From contig NZ_BMIV01000007.1 in the NCBI RefSeq assembly GCF_014642735.1, forward strand, positions 155,982 through 219,981: a DNA stretch of 64,000 nucleotides, given 5' to 3'. Position 1 is the stretch's first letter. Every line of letters starts with the position of its first letter. The notes beneath the pieces were generated by a model. The model made no database searches and had not been told where the DNA came from. It saw only the letters and a list, made by a program, of their open reading frames with translations. Source of the stretch: Paracoccus acridae. Its GTDB lineage: Bacteria > Pseudomonadota > Alphaproteobacteria > Rhodobacterales > Rhodobacteraceae. Positions 8,322 to 19,889 of this stretch are shown piece by piece. The translations under genes and the position numbers were made by a program.

Positions 8322-9926
8322 TTACAGATCCATCAGCAGGCGGCGGGGATCCTCCAGCGCCTCCTTGACGCGGACCAGGAAGGTCACGGCGCCTTTGCCG
8401 TCCACGATCCGGTGGTCATAGGACAGCGCCAGATACATCATCGGCCGGATCACGATCTGCCCGCCGACGACGACCGGACGGTCCTGGATCTTGTGCATCC
8501 CCAGGATCCCCGACTGCGGGGGGTTCAGGATCGGCGAGGACATCAGCGAGCCATAAACCCCCCCGTTCGAGATGGTGAAGGTGCCGCCCTGCATTTCCTG
8601 CATGGTCAGCTTGCCGTCCCGGCCCTTGGCGCCCAGTTCGGCGATTTCCTTCTCGATAGCGGCGAAGCCCTTCTGGTCGGCGTCGCGCACCACCGGAACC
8701 ACCAGGCCCGAGGGGGTGCCCACGGCCACGCCCATGTTGACATAGTTCTTGTAAACCACGTCGGTGCCGTCGATCTCGGCGTTGACCTCGGGGACTTCCT
8801 TCAGGGCGTGGCAGCAGGCCTTCACGAAGAAGGACATGAAGCCCAGCTTGACCTTGTGCTTCTTCTCGAAGGCGTCCTTGTATTCGTTGCGCAGACCCAT
8901 GATGCCGGACATGTCGGCCTCGTTATAGGTCGTCAGCATCGCGGCGGTGTTCTGCGCGTCCTTCAGGCGCCGCGCGATGGTCTGGCGCAGGCGGGTCATC
9001 TTGACGCGTTCCTCGCGCGCGGCGTCCTCGGCCGGGCGGGGGGCTGCCGGGACGGCGGCGGGCTTCGGCGCGGCGGCTGCCTTGGCGACGTCTTCCTTCA
9101 TCACGCGGCCGTCGCGGCCCGAGCCGGTCACCTGATCGCGGCTGACGCCCTTTTCGGCCATGGCCTTCCGGGCCGAGGGCGCATCCTCGACATCGGTGCG
9201 GGGCTGGGTCTGCTCGGGGCCGGCGCCGGGGGATCCGACCTGGCCTGCGGTCACCCCATCCTCGCCGCCCGAGGCGGAACCCACGGGGGCCTCGGCATTG
9301 CCATAGGCGCCCTTGTTGTCGCCCTTGCTCTCGGAAGAAGACTGCGGGGCCGAGGCGCCCGCGCTGCCGGCGGCGCCTTCGGTGATGATCGCCAGGCGCG
9401 CCTTGGCATCGACGGTCGCGCCTTCCTCGGCCAGGATGTCGGCCAGGACGCCCGCGGCGGGGCTGGGAACCTCGACCGACACCTTGTCGGTTTCCAGCTC
9501 GCACAGCATCTCGTCCACGGCGACGGTGTCGCCGGGTTTCTTGAACCAGGTGGCCACGGTCGCCTCGGTCACGCTTTCGCCAAGCGCGGGCACCATCACA
9601 TCCACGGATTTGCCGCTCATCTGTTTCTGTCCTTCCGGGGTCTTCTGGGCCGTCTCGGCCTGCTGTTGTGTGTTTGGGGTGACGCTGCCAGCCTCGCCGA
9701 TCTGGGCCAGCAGCGCGTCGGGTCCGACGGTTTCGCCTTCCGCCACCACGATTTCGGCAAGGATGCCCGCCGCGGGGCTGGGAACCTCGACCGTCACCTT
9801 GTCGGTTTCCAGCTCGCACAGCATCTCGTCCACCGCCACCGCGTCACCCGGCTTCTTGAACCAGGTGGCGACGGTCGCCTCGGTGACGGATTCGCCCAGG
9901 GCGGGCACGCGGACTTCGGTGGGCAT
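8322..9926 (-). CDS. odhB: Dihydrolipoyl succinyltransferase (E2o) with two lipoyl domains
   Basis: 534 residues. Core of the 2-oxoglutarate dehydrogenase complex; it transfers the succinyl group from lipoamide to CoA. Order: lipoyl domain 1 (Lys43 in [17 protein letters not shown]), a Gln/Thr-rich linker, lipoyl domain 2 (Lys148 in [17 protein letters not shown]), a long Gly/Ser/Glu-rich linker, an E3/E1-binding domain ([20 protein letters not shown]), and the catalytic domain ending with [13 protein letters not shown] (catalytic His and Asp). Classical E2o has one lipoyl domain. The two copies are nearly identical in DNA. An internal ATG (9618-9620) with an AAGGA 9 nt upstream opens domain 2 and could give a one-lipoyl form. 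The start is 4 bp after the sucA stop. Confidence 0.96.
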   Translation of the reverse strand: MPTEVRVPALGESVTEATVATWFKKPGDAVAVDEMLCELETDKVTVEVPSPAAGILAEIVVAEGETVGPDALLAQIGEAGSVTPNTQQQAETAQKTPEGQKQMSGKSVDVMVPALGESVTEATVATWFKKPGDTVAVDEMLCELETDKVSVEVPSPAAGVLADILAEEGATVDAKARLAIITEGAAGSAGASAPQSSSESKGDNKGAYGNAEAPVGSASGGEDGVTAGQVGSPGAGPEQTQPRTDVEDAPSARKAMAEKGVSRDQVTGSGRDGRVMKEDVAKAAAAPKPAAVPAAPRPAEDAAREERVKMTRLRQTIARRLKDAQNTAAMLTTYNEADMSGIMGLRNEYKDAFEKKHKVKLGFMSFFVKACCHALKEVPEVNAEIDGTDVVYKNYVNMGVAVGTPSGLVVPVVRDADQKGFAAIEKEIAELGAKGRDGKLTMQEMQGGTFTISNGGVYGSLMSSPILNPPQSGILGMHKIQDRPVVVGGQIVIRPMMYLALSYDHRIVDGKGAVTFLVRVKEALEDPRRLLMDL

Positions 9927-9930
9927 CAGG

Positions 9931-12897
9931 TCATCCTTCAAGCGACAGCGCCTCGTTCACCAAAGCTTCCTGTTCGGCCTTGTGGCGCGATCCAAGACCC
10001 GTGGCGACCGATGCGGCGGCGTTGCGCCCGACATAGCGGGCGCGGTTGTGGCGCGCCCCCAGCCGGTCCAGCGACCATTCCAGGTAGGGCTCGACAAAGC
10101 TCCACCCGCCCTGGTTCTTGGGTTCCTCCTGGCACCAGATGACCTCAGCGTCCTTGAAGCGGGCCAGTTCCTTGACCATCGACTGCGCGGGGAAGGGATA
10201 GAACTGTTCCAGCCGCAGCAGATAGATGTCGTCGATCCCGGCCTCGTCCCGCGCCTTCAGCAGGTCGTAATAAACCTTGCCCGAACAGATCACGACGCGG
10301 CGGATGCGGTGATCCGGGACCAGCGTGATGTCCGAACTGCCCTGCTGCGCGTCGTCCCACAGCACGCGGTGGAAGGTCGATCCGGTCTGGAAATCCTCGG
10401 CCCGGCTGGTGGCCTTGGGATGGCGCAGCAGCGATTTCGGCGTCATCAGCACCAGCGGCTTGCGGAAGCGGCGGTGCATCTGGCGGCGCAGGATGTGGAA
10501 ATAGTTGGCCGGCGTCGTGCAGTTGGCGACGATCCAGTTGTCCTCGGCGCACATCTGCAGGAAGCGTTCCAGGCGGGCGGAACTGTGTTCCGGCCCCTGA
10601 CCCTCAAAACCGTGGGGCAGCAGCATCACCAAGCCCGACATGCGCAGCCATTTCTTCTCGCCCGAGGAGATGAACTGGTCGAACATGATCTGTGCGCCGT
10701 TGGCGAAATCGCCGAACTGAGCTTCCCACATCACCAGGGCGTTCGGTTCGGCCAGCGAATAGCCGTATTCGAAGCCCAGCACGGCGTATTCCGACAGCAT
10801 CGAATCGATGACTTCGTAATTCGCCTGGCCTTCCGCGATGTGGTTCAGCGGATAGTAACGATCCTCGGTCTTCTGGTCGATGAAGGCCGAATGACGCTGG
10901 CTGAAGGTGCCGCGCGTGCTGTCCTGTCCTGCCAGCCGCACGCCCTTGCCTTCCAGCAGAAGCGATCCGAAGGCCAGGGCCTCGCCCGTGGCCCAGTCGA
11001 AGCCTTCGCCCGTCTCGAACATCTGGCGCTTGGATTCCAGAAGGCGGCCCACGGTCTTGTGCAGGTTGTGGCCTTCGGGAACGGTGGTCAGCGCGCGGCC
11101 GATCTGGGCCATCGTCGACGGCTCGATCCCCGTTTCGCCCGAGACGTATTCGGCCCCCTCGCGATCAAGGCCCGACCACTTGCCGTCCAGCCAGTCGGCC
11201 TTGTTCGGCTTGTAGTTCTTGCCGATCTCGAACTCCTCGTTGAGGTGGTTCTGGAACGCGGCCTTCATGTCCTCGATCTCGCCCTCGGGGATCAGGCCGT
11301 CGGCGACCAGGCGTTCGGTGTACAGCTGCAGCGTGGTCTTGTGACCCTTGATCTGGGTGTACATCGCCGGGTTGGTGAACATCGGCTCGTCGCCTTCGTT
11401 GTGCCCGAAGCGGCGATAGCAGAAGATGTCCAGCACCACGTCCTTCTGGAACTTCTGGCGGAACTCGGTCGCGACCTTGGCGGCATGGACCACGGCCTCG
11501 GGGTCGTCGCCATTGACGTGGAAGATCGGCGCCTCGACCATCAGGGCGATGTCGGTCGGATAGGGCGAGGTGCGGCTGAAATGCGGCGCGGTGGTGAAGC
11601 CGATCTGGTTGTTCACCACGATGTGCAGGCAGCCGCCGGTGCGATGGCCCTTGATGCCCGAAAGCTGAAGGCATTCGGCCACAACGCCTTGGCCCGCGAA
11701 GGCCGCGTCGCCATGCAGCAGGATCGGCAGGACCGCGCTGCGGTCATGCTGGTCGCCCAGCTGGTCGCCCTTGGCGCGCGCCTTGCCCAGCACGACCGGG
11801 TTCACGGCCTCCAGGTGCGAGGGGTTGGCGGTCAGCGACAGGTGGACGGTGTTGCCGTCGAATTCGCGGTCGCTGGATGCGCCCAGGTGGTATTTCACGT
11901 CGCCCGAACCGTCCACGTCCTCGGGCTTGAAGCTGCCGCCCTGGAATTCGTGGAAGATGGCCCGATAGGGCTTGGACATCACGTTGGCCAGGACCGACAG
12001 ACGGCCCCGGTGGGGCATGCCGATGACGATTTCCTTCACGCCAAGCGCGCCGCCGCGCTTGATGATCTGTTCCATCGCGGGGATCAGCGCCTCGCCGCCG
12101 TCAAGGCCGAAGCGCTTGGTGCCCATGTATTTCACATGCAGGAACTTCTCGAAGCCCTCGGCCTCGACCAGCTTGTTCAGGATGGCGCGGCGGCCTTCGC
12201 GGGTGAACTGGATTTCCTTGCCGTAACCCTCGATCCGTTCCTTCAGCCAGGCGGCTTCCTCGGGGTTGGAAATATGCATGAACTGGATCGCGAAGGTGCC
12301 GCAATAGGTCCGCTGCATCAATTCGGTGATCTGGCGGATCGAGGCGATCTCCAGGCCCAGCACGTTGTCGATGAAGATCGGCCGGTCCATGTCGCCGGGA
12401 CCGAAGCCATAGGTTTCGGGGTTCAGTTCCCCGTGGTCGGGCACGTCGCGCAGGCCCAGCGGGTCCAGGTTCGCGTGCAGGTGGCCCCGGATGCGGAAGG
12501 CGCGGATCAGCATCAGCGCGCGGATCGAATCCAGCACGGCCTGACGCATCTTGTCCTCGGTCAGGCTGACGCCCTTTTCCTCGGCCTTGGCGGCGATCTT
12601 CTTCATCGCGGCGGCGGCTTCGGATTTGGAGGCCATCGGCCATTCGCCGGTCAGCGCGGCGGTGGTCTCGTCCGACGGCATGGGCGGCCAGTCGGCGCGC
12701 TTCCAGCTTGCGCCCTCCGCCTCGCGGGCGGCATCCTCTCCGGCATCGCCCAGGCTGCGGAAGAATGCGTCCCAGGCCGCGTCGAAGGCGCCCGGGTTCT
12801 GCGCCCATTGGCCGTAAAGCTGCTCGATATAGGCCGCGTTGTGCCCTTGCAGGAAGGACGAGTCGTGGAAATCGGCGTTCTTGGGTTGGTCGGTCAT
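9931..12897 (-). CDS. sucA: 2-oxoglutarate dehydrogenase E1
   Basis: 988 residues, normal family length. It decarboxylates 2-oxoglutarate using thiamine diphosphate and transfers the succinyl group to the E2 lipoyl arm. The N-terminal E2-binding segment ([20 protein letters not shown]) is present. ThDP/Mg2+ site: [13 protein letters not shown] to [10 protein letters not shown]-terminal motifs: [18 protein letters not shown] and [11 protein letters not shown]. The ATG follows AAGGACG by about 10 nt. It is transcribed before odhB and after the three small lipoproteins. Confidence 0.97.
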   Translation of the reverse strand: MTDQPKNADFHDSSFLQGHNAAYIEQLYGQWAQNPGAFDAAWDAFFRSLGDAGEDAAREAEGASWKRADWPPMPSDETTAALTGEWPMASKSEAAAAMKKIAAKAEEKGVSLTEDKMRQAVLDSIRALMLIRAFRIRGHLHANLDPLGLRDVPDHGELNPETYGFGPGDMDRPIFIDNVLGLEIASIRQITELMQRTYCGTFAIQFMHISNPEEAAWLKERIEGYGKEIQFTREGRRAILNKLVEAEGFEKFLHVKYMGTKRFGLDGGEALIPAMEQIIKRGGALGVKEIVIGMPHRGRLSVLANVMSKPYRAIFHEFQGGSFKPEDVDGSGDVKYHLGASSDREFDGNTVHLSLTANPSHLEAVNPVVLGKARAKGDQLGDQHDRSAVLPILLHGDAAFAGQGVVAECLQLSGIKGHRTGGCLHIVVNNQIGFTTAPHFSRTSPYPTDIALMVEAPIFHVNGDDPEAVVHAAKVATEFRQKFQKDVVLDIFCYRRFGHNEGDEPMFTNPAMYTQIKGHKTTLQLYTERLVADGLIPEGEIEDMKAAFQNHLNEEFEIGKNYKPNKADWLDGKWSGLDREGAEYVSGETGIEPSTMAQIGRALTTVPEGHNLHKTVGRLLESKRQMFETGEGFDWATGEALAFGSLLLEGKGVRLAGQDSTRGTFSQRHSAFIDQKTEDRYYPLNHIAEGQANYEVIDSMLSEYAVLGFEYGYSLAEPNALVMWEAQFGDFANGAQIMFDQFISSGEKKWLRMSGLVMLLPHGFEGQGPEHSSARLERFLQMCAEDNWIVANCTTPANYFHILRRQMHRRFRKPLVLMTPKSLLRHPKATSRAEDFQTGSTFHRVLWDDAQQGSSDITLVPDHRIRRVVICSGKVYYDLLKARDEAGIDDIYLLRLEQFYPFPAQSMVKELARFKDAEVIWCQEEPKNQGGWSFVEPYLEWSLDRLGARHNRARYVGRNAAASVATGLGSRHKAEQEALVNEALSLEG

Positions 12898-12949
12898 TGT
12901 GTCTCGCGTCCTTGACGCAATGGAAGAATGGGAACGGGGATATGCGGCG

Positions 12950-13411
12950 TCAGGCGGCGCTGCATGTGACGATCATCATCTGGACACCGGGCATCGCGCT
13001 GCCCGCGCCAGGCTTGTTGGTGCGGCTGTTTTCCAAGCCGCGTCCCGCGCTGCGGCACAGTTGCGCGGGTGCGGCCTCGATCTTGCCGGCGTCGGTCTGG
13101 GCGGGCCGGAACAGCACGGTGAAGCGGCTGTCGGCATCGCCTGTGACGGCGATGACCGAAGCTTGGTGCAGGCCGGTGCGGCTGTCCACGGGGCCGGTCG
13201 GCAGGGCCGGGGCGGGGGGCGCAACCACCGGCGGCGATGGCGGAACGGGCAGGCTGGCCACTGGCGGGGCAGCGGGCGCCGGGGCAGGGGCCACGGGGGC
13301 AGGCTGCTGGGCCGCTGGTGTCACCTGCACGCAACCCGCCAGAAGCGCGGCCGGCAGAAGCACCGACAGGCGGGCAAGAACGGAAGGTTTGGCAGGATAT
13401 CTGGGTGTCAT
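12950..13411 (-). CDS. Small two-cysteine lipoprotein, paralogue 1
   Basis: 153 residues. The signal peptide ends in lipobox LAGC (ARLSVLLPAALLAGC); about 50 residues of Pro/Ala-rich low-complexity linker follow, then a compact C-terminal domain with strands RFTVLFRPAQT and VQMMIVTCS and a cysteine in APAQLCRSAG. The ATG is preceded by GAGGCGG and lies 7 bp after the stop of paralogue 2. The C-terminal domain matches the two following genes. Function unknown. The linker suggests the domain is held away from the membrane. Confidence 0.75.
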   Translation of the reverse strand: MTPRYPAKPSVLARLSVLLPAALLAGCVQVTPAAQQPAPVAPAPAPAAPPVASLPVPPSPPVVAPPAPALPTGPVDSRTGLHQASVIAVTGDADSRFTVLFRPAQTDAGKIEAAPAQLCRSAGRGLENSRTNKPGAGSAMPGVQMMIVTCSAA

Positions 13412-13418
13412 GACCGCC

Positions 13419-13748
13419 TCAGGCACAATAAACGTCGATGATGGCCGCGCCGGGATCGGCATAGGGATCCGCGCGCGGGATGCGTTCGATCCGGGCAACC
13501 CCGCGGCGTTCCAGCCCGCACAAGGCGCGGGCCGCGCCCTGGTCGGCCCCGGCGGGCGCGCGGGTGGGGTGATAGATCAGCCGCCAGCCGAAATCGCGCC
13601 GCGCCACGGTGCGCACGGAGTCGGGGGGCAGGGTGCTGGCCTGGTGCAGGTTCGTGATGGCGGGAATGCCGCCGCGCAGGATGTCGTCGGTGGGCGCGCG
13701 GCCACAGGCCGTCAGCGCCAGAAGGGCGGCCAGGGACAAGGGCGCCAT
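13419..13748 (-). CDS. Small two-cysteine lipoprotein, paralogue 2
   Basis: 109 residues from MAPLSLAALLALTACGRAP (lipobox LTAC). The C-terminal domain has the family pattern: strand GWRLIYHPTRA, cysteine in ARALCGLE, and final strand ending AIIDVYCA. An in-frame GTG 23 codons upstream would give a 24-residue hydrophilic extension before the signal peptide; I prefer the ATG although its ribosome binding site is weak. It is closely followed by paralogue 1. Function unknown. Confidence 0.65.
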   Translation of the reverse strand: MAPLSLAALLALTACGRAPTDDILRGGIPAITNLHQASTLPPDSVRTVARRDFGWRLIYHPTRAPAGADQGAARALCGLERRGVARIERIPRADPYADPGAAIIDVYCA

Positions 13749-13839
13749 GCAGCCGCCGGTCCGGGCGTTTGCCCCGTCCGAAGATCTGGCTGCTGCGCGC
13801 TGCGGCTGGTCGTCCACGTCATCCCCCTGGTTTCCGATG

Positions 13840-13873
13840 CCCCATACTTATGTCCGAGGCACCGGCTTTCAAT
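13840..13873 (-). promoter_or_regulatory. Possible promoter for lipoproteins 2 and 1 and sucA
   Basis: The 129-bp gap upstream of paralogue 2 holds, on the minus strand, TTGAAA, then about 16 bp, then TAAGTAT. This sigma70-like arrangement could let the lipoprotein-sucA segment be expressed separately from sucCD. Motif-based only. Confidence 0.25.
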
Positions 13874-13877
13874 CGCG

Positions 13878-14225
13878 TCACCCGCAGGTGACGGTCATCC
13901 TTTGAACGCCACTGCCGAACTGCGGGGCAGAGGTATCCACCGCCTCGGCCGAAAAGACCTGCGAGGCGGTGTTGGAACAGATGATCGCGGGTGCGGCGGC
14001 AACCTGGTCGGCCGTCACCGCGTCGCCGCGATAGAAGACCGTGTACTGGTTGCCGGTGCGCGAGGCGGCGACCACGGCATCGGCCGGCAGGCCCGTCGCC
14101 GCGCCAAGCGCGCCCGAGGGAACCGAGGCCACCGACACCGAGGTTTCGACGCGCGTGATCGGCTCGGGCGCGCAGGCTCCCAGAACGACAGTCGAGGCGA
14201 TGATGGCAGCAGAAAGCATCTTCAT
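13878..14225 (-). CDS. Small two-cysteine lipoprotein, paralogue 3
   Basis: 115 residues. Lipoprotein signal MKMLSAAIIASTVVLGAC (lipobox LGAC), then a domain with strand QYTVFYRGDA, cysteine in APAIICSNTAS, and C-terminal VQRMTVTCG. It aligns with paralogues 1 and 2 at both cysteines and at the strand before the first. GGAGATT provides the ribosome binding site. It lies directly downstream of sucD, so it is probably in the suc transcript. Function unknown; the paired cysteines suggest a disulfide in the periplasm. Confidence 0.75.
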   Translation of the reverse strand: MKMLSAAIIASTVVLGACAPEPITRVETSVSVASVPSGALGAATGLPADAVVAASRTGNQYTVFYRGDAVTADQVAAAPAIICSNTASQVFSAEAVDTSAPQFGSGVQRMTVTCG

Positions 14226-14295
14226 CTTTAATCTCCTGTGGTTACAGAGCGATTGCTCTTGCCCGTGGAACGCGCGCGCCGCGCCGGGGGTTGCG

Positions 14296-15180
14296 TCAGC
14301 CCTTGATGGCCTTCAGCACGGCCTCGCCCAGGCCTGCGGGGCTGTCGGCCACGACGATCCCGGCGCGCTTCATCGCCTCGATCTTCGATTCCGCGTCACC
14401 CTTGCCGCCCGACACAATGGCGCCGGCATGGCCCATGCGACGGCCCGGAGGGGCGGTGCGGCCCGCGATGAAGCCGGCGGTGGGCTTCCACTTGCCCTTC
14501 TTCTTCTGCTCGGCCAGGAACTCGGCCGCTTCCTCCTCGGCCGAACCGCCGATCTCGCCGATCATGATGATCGACTCGGTTTCCGGGTCGTCCAGGAACA
14601 TCTGCAGCACGTCGATATGCTCCATCCCCTTGATGGGATCGCCGCCGATGCCCACCGCCGAGGACTGGCCCAGGCCCACGTCCGAGGTCTGCTTCACGGC
14701 CTCATAGGTCAGGGTGCCCGAACGCGACACGACGCCCACGCTGCCGCGGCGGAAGATGCTGCCCGGCATGATGCCGATCTTGCATTCGTCCGGCGTCATG
14801 ATGCCGGGGCAGTTCGGCCCGATCAGGCGCGACTGCGACCCTTGCAGGGCGCGCTTGACGCGCATCATGTCCAGCACCGGGATGCCTTCGGTGATGCAGA
14901 CGATCAGCGGGATCTGCGCGTCGATGGCCTCCAGGATCGAATCCGCCGCGAAAGGGGGCGGGACATAGATCGCGGTCGCATTGGCGCCCGTCTTCGCCAC
15001 GGCCTCGTGGACCGAGTTGAAGACCGGCAGGCCCAGATGTTCGCTGCTGCCCTTGCCGGGGGTCACGCCGCCGACCATCTGCGTGCCATAGGCGATCGCC
15101 TGTTCGGTGTGGAAGGTGCCCTGGGATCCGGTGATCCCCTGGCAGATGACTTTGGTGTCTTTGTTAACGAGAACGGCCAT
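14296..15180 (-). CDS. sucD: Succinyl-CoA synthetase alpha subunit
   Basis: 294 residues. With SucC it interconverts succinyl-CoA and succinate with formation of a nucleoside triphosphate. CoA-binding N-terminus [20 protein letters not shown]; phosphorylated active-site His in [29 protein letters not shown] is also typical. MAVLVNKDT is the start, with AAGGAAAG upstream; an in-frame extension reads through an intergenic hairpin and is rejected. Confidence 0.97.
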   Translation of the reverse strand: MAVLVNKDTKVICQGITGSQGTFHTEQAIAYGTQMVGGVTPGKGSSEHLGLPVFNSVHEAVAKTGANATAIYVPPPFAADSILEAIDAQIPLIVCITEGIPVLDMMRVKRALQGSQSRLIGPNCPGIMTPDECKIGIMPGSIFRRGSVGVVSRSGTLTYEAVKQTSDVGLGQSSAVGIGGDPIKGMEHIDVLQMFLDDPETESIIMIGEIGGSAEEEAAEFLAEQKKKGKWKPTAGFIAGRTAPPGRRMGHAGAIVSGGKGDAESKIEAMKRAGIVVADSPAGLGEAVLKAIKG

Positions 15181-15200
15181 TACGGCTTTCCTTGACGTAG

Positions 15201-15254
15201 GGTGCGTGGTCCCACGCACCATTGTTCAGGGGAAGGCGCGTGAAATCACGCGCC
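15201..15254 (-). repeat. Two tandem perfect hairpins between sucC and sucD
   Basis: Stem 1: GGCGCGTG-AAAT-CACGCGCC (15235-15254). Stem 2: GGTGCGTGG-TC-CCACGCACC (15201-15220). Both lie inside the operon between the sucC stop and the sucD ribosome binding site and lack T-tracts, so they are better read as mRNA processing or stability elements than as terminators. From memory, GGTGCGTGG-type palindromes recur in Rhodobacteraceae genomes. Confidence 0.7.
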
Positions 15255-15261
15255 CTGTGTT

Positions 15262-16455
<1,194 letters not shown>

Positions 16456-16565
16456 CCTGACCCCCTTTTTCGGTTCGGCAGATTTCGGGGCCTCTTGCCA
16501 CATCCGAGGGGAGAACGAGAAACGTTTTGATCGGGAAAACGCCTAAACTTGCAGGAACATGCCGA

Positions 16566-16599
16566 TTGTGATCACAGCTTCAAATGCCGTGATCACAAA
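16566..16599. promoter_or_regulatory. Double-palindrome operator upstream of sucC
   Basis: TTGTGATCACAGC and CGTGATCACAAA are separated by 9 bp. Each contains GTGATCAC, the centres are 21 bp apart (two helical turns), and the whole is also an inverted repeat. The same arrangement and spacing occurs at 21714-21747 upstream of sdhC. It lies about 110 bp before the sucC ATG. The regulator is unknown. Confidence 0.75.
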
Positions 16600-16626
16600 G
16601 GACATGCCGCGGGATTCGCCTGACCC

Positions 16627-16962
16627 TCAGCCAGCGACGCGGGCGCAATCGAAGCTGTCGCCGGTGGTTTCCGATGTCCAGGTCATCCGGTTGTCATTTT
16701 GCCACTGAACCTGGATCACCGCGCCGTCGGCCAGGGTCATCGTGGTTGCGCGGTTCTGGGTCGAGAAACTGCGGATCGTGATCGGCGCGGCATCGACCGA
16801 GGGGATATAGGAGGTCGGCGTGAATGTCATGGTGGTCGCGCCGCAATCCCATGTGCCCATGAACGGCAACTGGTCGGTCGGGCGGGGGCTGGTGGGCGGC
16901 GCCTGACAGGCGGTCAGGACAATGGCGGAAAACAGGGCAGCAGGCAGAACGGTCCGGTTCAT
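16627..16962 (-). CDS. Small lipoprotein of unknown function
   Basis: 111 residues. Lipobox LTAC (MNRTVLPAALFSAIVLTAC); the mature part is a small beta-rich domain with paired cysteines (GTWDCGATTMTF and GDSFDCARV), so a single disulfide closing a barrel is plausible. It is not an obvious relative of the three lipoproteins downstream of sucD. Ribosome binding site CGGAGGCG. It sits between mdh and sucC on the same strand. A MliC-like or lipocalin-like fold is a guess. Confidence 0.7.
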   Translation of the reverse strand: MNRTVLPAALFSAIVLTACQAPPTSPRPTDQLPFMGTWDCGATTMTFTPTSYIPSVDAAPITIRSFSTQNRATTMTLADGAVIQVQWQNDNRMTWTSETTGDSFDCARVAG

Positions 16963-17030
16963 GGTCGCCTCCGGTTGCAAGGAACGGGGCGATGATAAAG
17001 CGGAAGCCGAAAAACGCATAACATCAAATG

Positions 17031-17058
17031 CAAAGGCGCGCCCACCGGGCGCGCCTTG
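17031..17058 (-). terminator. Terminator after mdh
   Basis: A perfect 9-bp stem GGCGCGCCC-ACC-GGGCGCGCC is followed on the minus strand by TTTG. It lies 20 bp past the mdh stop, so mdh can be monocistronic and the sucC side may start from its own promoter. Confidence 0.7.
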
Positions 17059-17074
17059 TTCATGTCGGGCCGTT

Positions 17075-18076
<1,002 letters not shown>

Positions 18077-18176
18077 TTACGGGGTCGCGCAAGAAATCGC
18101 AAGCCACTGTTGGCGCTGACACTTGCCAAAGCGGGCGCGGGGCCGCATTCCTGCCGGGCGGACAGGGGAATGGACC

Positions 18177-18923
18177 ATGCTGGAATTGACCGTTGGGGGC
18201 TGGGTTCTGGCCGTGATCGCCGCAGCCTCGGTCGGGCTTGCCAAGGGCGGGCTGGCGATGGTCGGCATGATCTCGGTCCCGGTGCTGTCGCTGGTGATGT
18301 CGCCGGTACAGGCGGCGGGCTTGATGCTGCCCATCTATGTGGTGTCCGACGTGGGCGGGCTGCTGGCGTTCCGGCGGAACTTCGACATGCGCGTGCTGGC
18401 CACCGCGCTGCCCGGCGCCCTTGCCGGGATCGGCATCGGCTGGGCGGGCGCGCATGTGGTGCCCGTGGATGGCGTCACCTTCATCGTCGGCGCGGTCGGG
18501 ACGATCTTCGCGCTGAACGCATTGATCCGGCCCCCGCTAAAGGACGAAAGGCGATCCCCGTCCTATGCCCGGGGCACGGGCTGGGGGCTGCTGTCGGGAT
18601 ATACCAGCTTCGTCAGCCATGCGGGCGCGCCGCCCTGGCAGGTCTATGTGCAGCCGCTGCGGCTGTCCGCGCTGACCTATGCGGGAACGACCACCTGGTT
18701 CTTCGCGGTCTGCAACTGGGTCAAGCTGATCCCCTATGCCGCGCTGGGGCAGTTGTCGCCCGGCAACCTTCGGGCCGCCGCCGTGCTGATGCCGGTCGCG
18801 CTGCTGTCGGTCTGGGCCGGCCTGCGGCTGGTCAAGATCATCCCCGAGGCGCTGTTCTACAAGCTGATCACCTGGGGCCTGCTGGCGGTGTCGCTGCGGC
18901 TGATCTGGCAGGCGCTTGCCTGA
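18177..18923 (+). CDS. TauE/SafE-family membrane transporter
   Basis: 248 residues with about eight hydrophobic segments. The N-terminal repeat shows the family pattern (AAASVGLAKGGLAMVGMISVP) and the second half has TGWGLLSGYTSFVSHAGAPP, the typical glycine-rich motif with a conserved His. The family exports sulfite, sulfoacetate or other small organosulfur or carboxylate anions; the substrate here is not known. MLELTVGG was chosen as the start because the upstream extension is basic and non-hydrophobic. It starts the plus-strand block leading to mcl2 and mch. Confidence 0.85.
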   Translation: MLELTVGGWVLAVIAAASVGLAKGGLAMVGMISVPVLSLVMSPVQAAGLMLPIYVVSDVGGLLAFRRNFDMRVLATALPGALAGIGIGWAGAHVVPVDGVTFIVGAVGTIFALNALIRPPLKDERRSPSYARGTGWGLLSGYTSFVSHAGAPPWQVYVQPLRLSALTYAGTTTWFFAVCNWVKLIPYAALGQLSPGNLRAAAVLMPVALLSVWAGLRLVKIIPEALFYKLITWGLLAVSLRLIWQALA

Positions 18924-18929
18924 CGCCGC

Positions 18930-18993
18930 AGCGCAGCAATTTTGCGCTTGCCAATTCTAGCGCCACAGGGCAGCGTCGCGCAAGATTGTTGCG
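18930..18993. promoter_or_regulatory. Two inverted repeats upstream of mcl2
   Basis: AGCGCA-N7-TGCGCT (18930-18948) and CGCAA-GATTG-TTGCG (18979-18993) share a CGCA..TTGCG core. The second ends at the mcl2 ribosome binding site. They may be operator sites for a regulator of acetyl-CoA assimilation, or hairpins in the leader. No T-tract is present. Confidence 0.35.
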
Positions 18994-19004
18994 AGGAGGA
19001 TCTG

Positions 19005-19847
19005 ATGGCGCGTCCCTATCGTTCGGTTCTGTATATTCCCGCCGCCAATGCGCGGGCGATGGAAAAGGCGCAGACGCTTCCCGCCGACGCGATCATCTTC
19101 GATCTGGAGGACGCGGTCGCCCCTGCGGAAAAGCCTGCCGCGCGGGATGCCCTGGCGGCAGCCCTGGGCAATGATTACGGCCCGCGCGCGCGGATCGTGC
19201 GGATCAACGGTCTGGCGACGGAATGGGGCGAGGACGACGCGCGCTTCTGCGCGGGGCTGGCGGTCGATGCGGTGCTGATCCCCAAGGTGGACGGCCCCGC
19301 CGACCTGGACCGGGTGGCCGCGATCATTCCCGACGCGCCCTTGTGGGCGATGATGGAGACGCCGCTGGGGATGCTGAACGCCGTCGCCATTGCCGCCCAT
19401 CCCCGGCTGGAGGGGATGGTGATGGGCACCAACGATCTTGCCAAGGAACTGAACAGCCGCTTCCGCCCCGACCGGCTGCCGATGCAGGCGGGGCTGGGCC
19501 TGTGCCTGCTGGCCGCCAAGGCCCATGGCAAGGTGATCGTGGACGGGGTCTTCAACGCCTTCAAGGACGAGGACGGGCTGCGCGCCGAATGCGAACAGGG
19601 CCGCGACATGGGATTTGACGGCAAGACGCTGATCCACCCCGCCCAGCTTGCCATCGCCAACGACGCCTTCGCCCCCACGGACGCGGAAATCGACCTGGCC
19701 CGCCGCCAGATCGACGCCTTCCAGGCGGCAAGCGCCGAAGGCAAGGGCGTCGCCGTGGTCGATGGCAGGATCGTGGAAAACCTGCATGTCGAAACCGCGC
19801 GCAAGACGCTGGACCGCGCCAAGGCGATTGCGGCCATGGCCGGATAA
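19005..19847 (+). CDS. mcl2: CitE-like CoA-ester lyase/thioesterase, probably (3S)-malyl-CoA thioesterase
   Basis: 280 residues of the HpcH/HpaI aldolase (CitE-like) family. N-terminus MARPYRSVLYIPAANARAME; Mg2+-binding Glu/Asp in IIFDLEDAVAPAEK and MMETPLGMLNA; GTNDLAKELN is typical. The length fits the thioesterase Mcl2 of Rhodobacter sphaeroides better than the longer lyase Mcl1, and the gene order mdh-mcl2-(small genes)-mch-sdhC is as I recall it there. It would hydrolyse (3S)-malyl-CoA to malate and CoA at the end of the ethylmalonyl-CoA pathway. Excellent ribosome binding site (GAGGAGGA). Distinguishing thioesterase from lyase needs activity data. Confidence 0.85.
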   Translation: MARPYRSVLYIPAANARAMEKAQTLPADAIIFDLEDAVAPAEKPAARDALAAALGNDYGPRARIVRINGLATEWGEDDARFCAGLAVDAVLIPKVDGPADLDRVAAIIPDAPLWAMMETPLGMLNAVAIAAHPRLEGMVMGTNDLAKELNSRFRPDRLPMQAGLGLCLLAAKAHGKVIVDGVFNAFKDEDGLRAECEQGRDMGFDGKTLIHPAQLAIANDAFAPTDAEIDLARRQIDAFQAASAEGKGVAVVDGRIVENLHVETARKTLDRAKAIAAMAG

Positions 19848-19889
19848 GGGCAGGGTGCGGCACAAGACATCCAGCGAAGGGAAAGCCAG

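Noticed and set aside
9313..12915. 1200-codon plus-strand frame opposite odhB and sucA
   Set aside because: Shadow frame of sucA/odhB codon usage; no ribosome binding site or domain.
14246..14259. AGAGC-GATT-GCTCT hairpin after sucD as terminator
   Set aside because: Only 5 bp and no T-tract; too weak.
16566..16599. CRP/FNR-type site reading of TGTGATCACA
   Set aside because: CRP needs TGTGA-N6-TCACA; here the halves abut and come as a spaced pair, so a different protein is expected.
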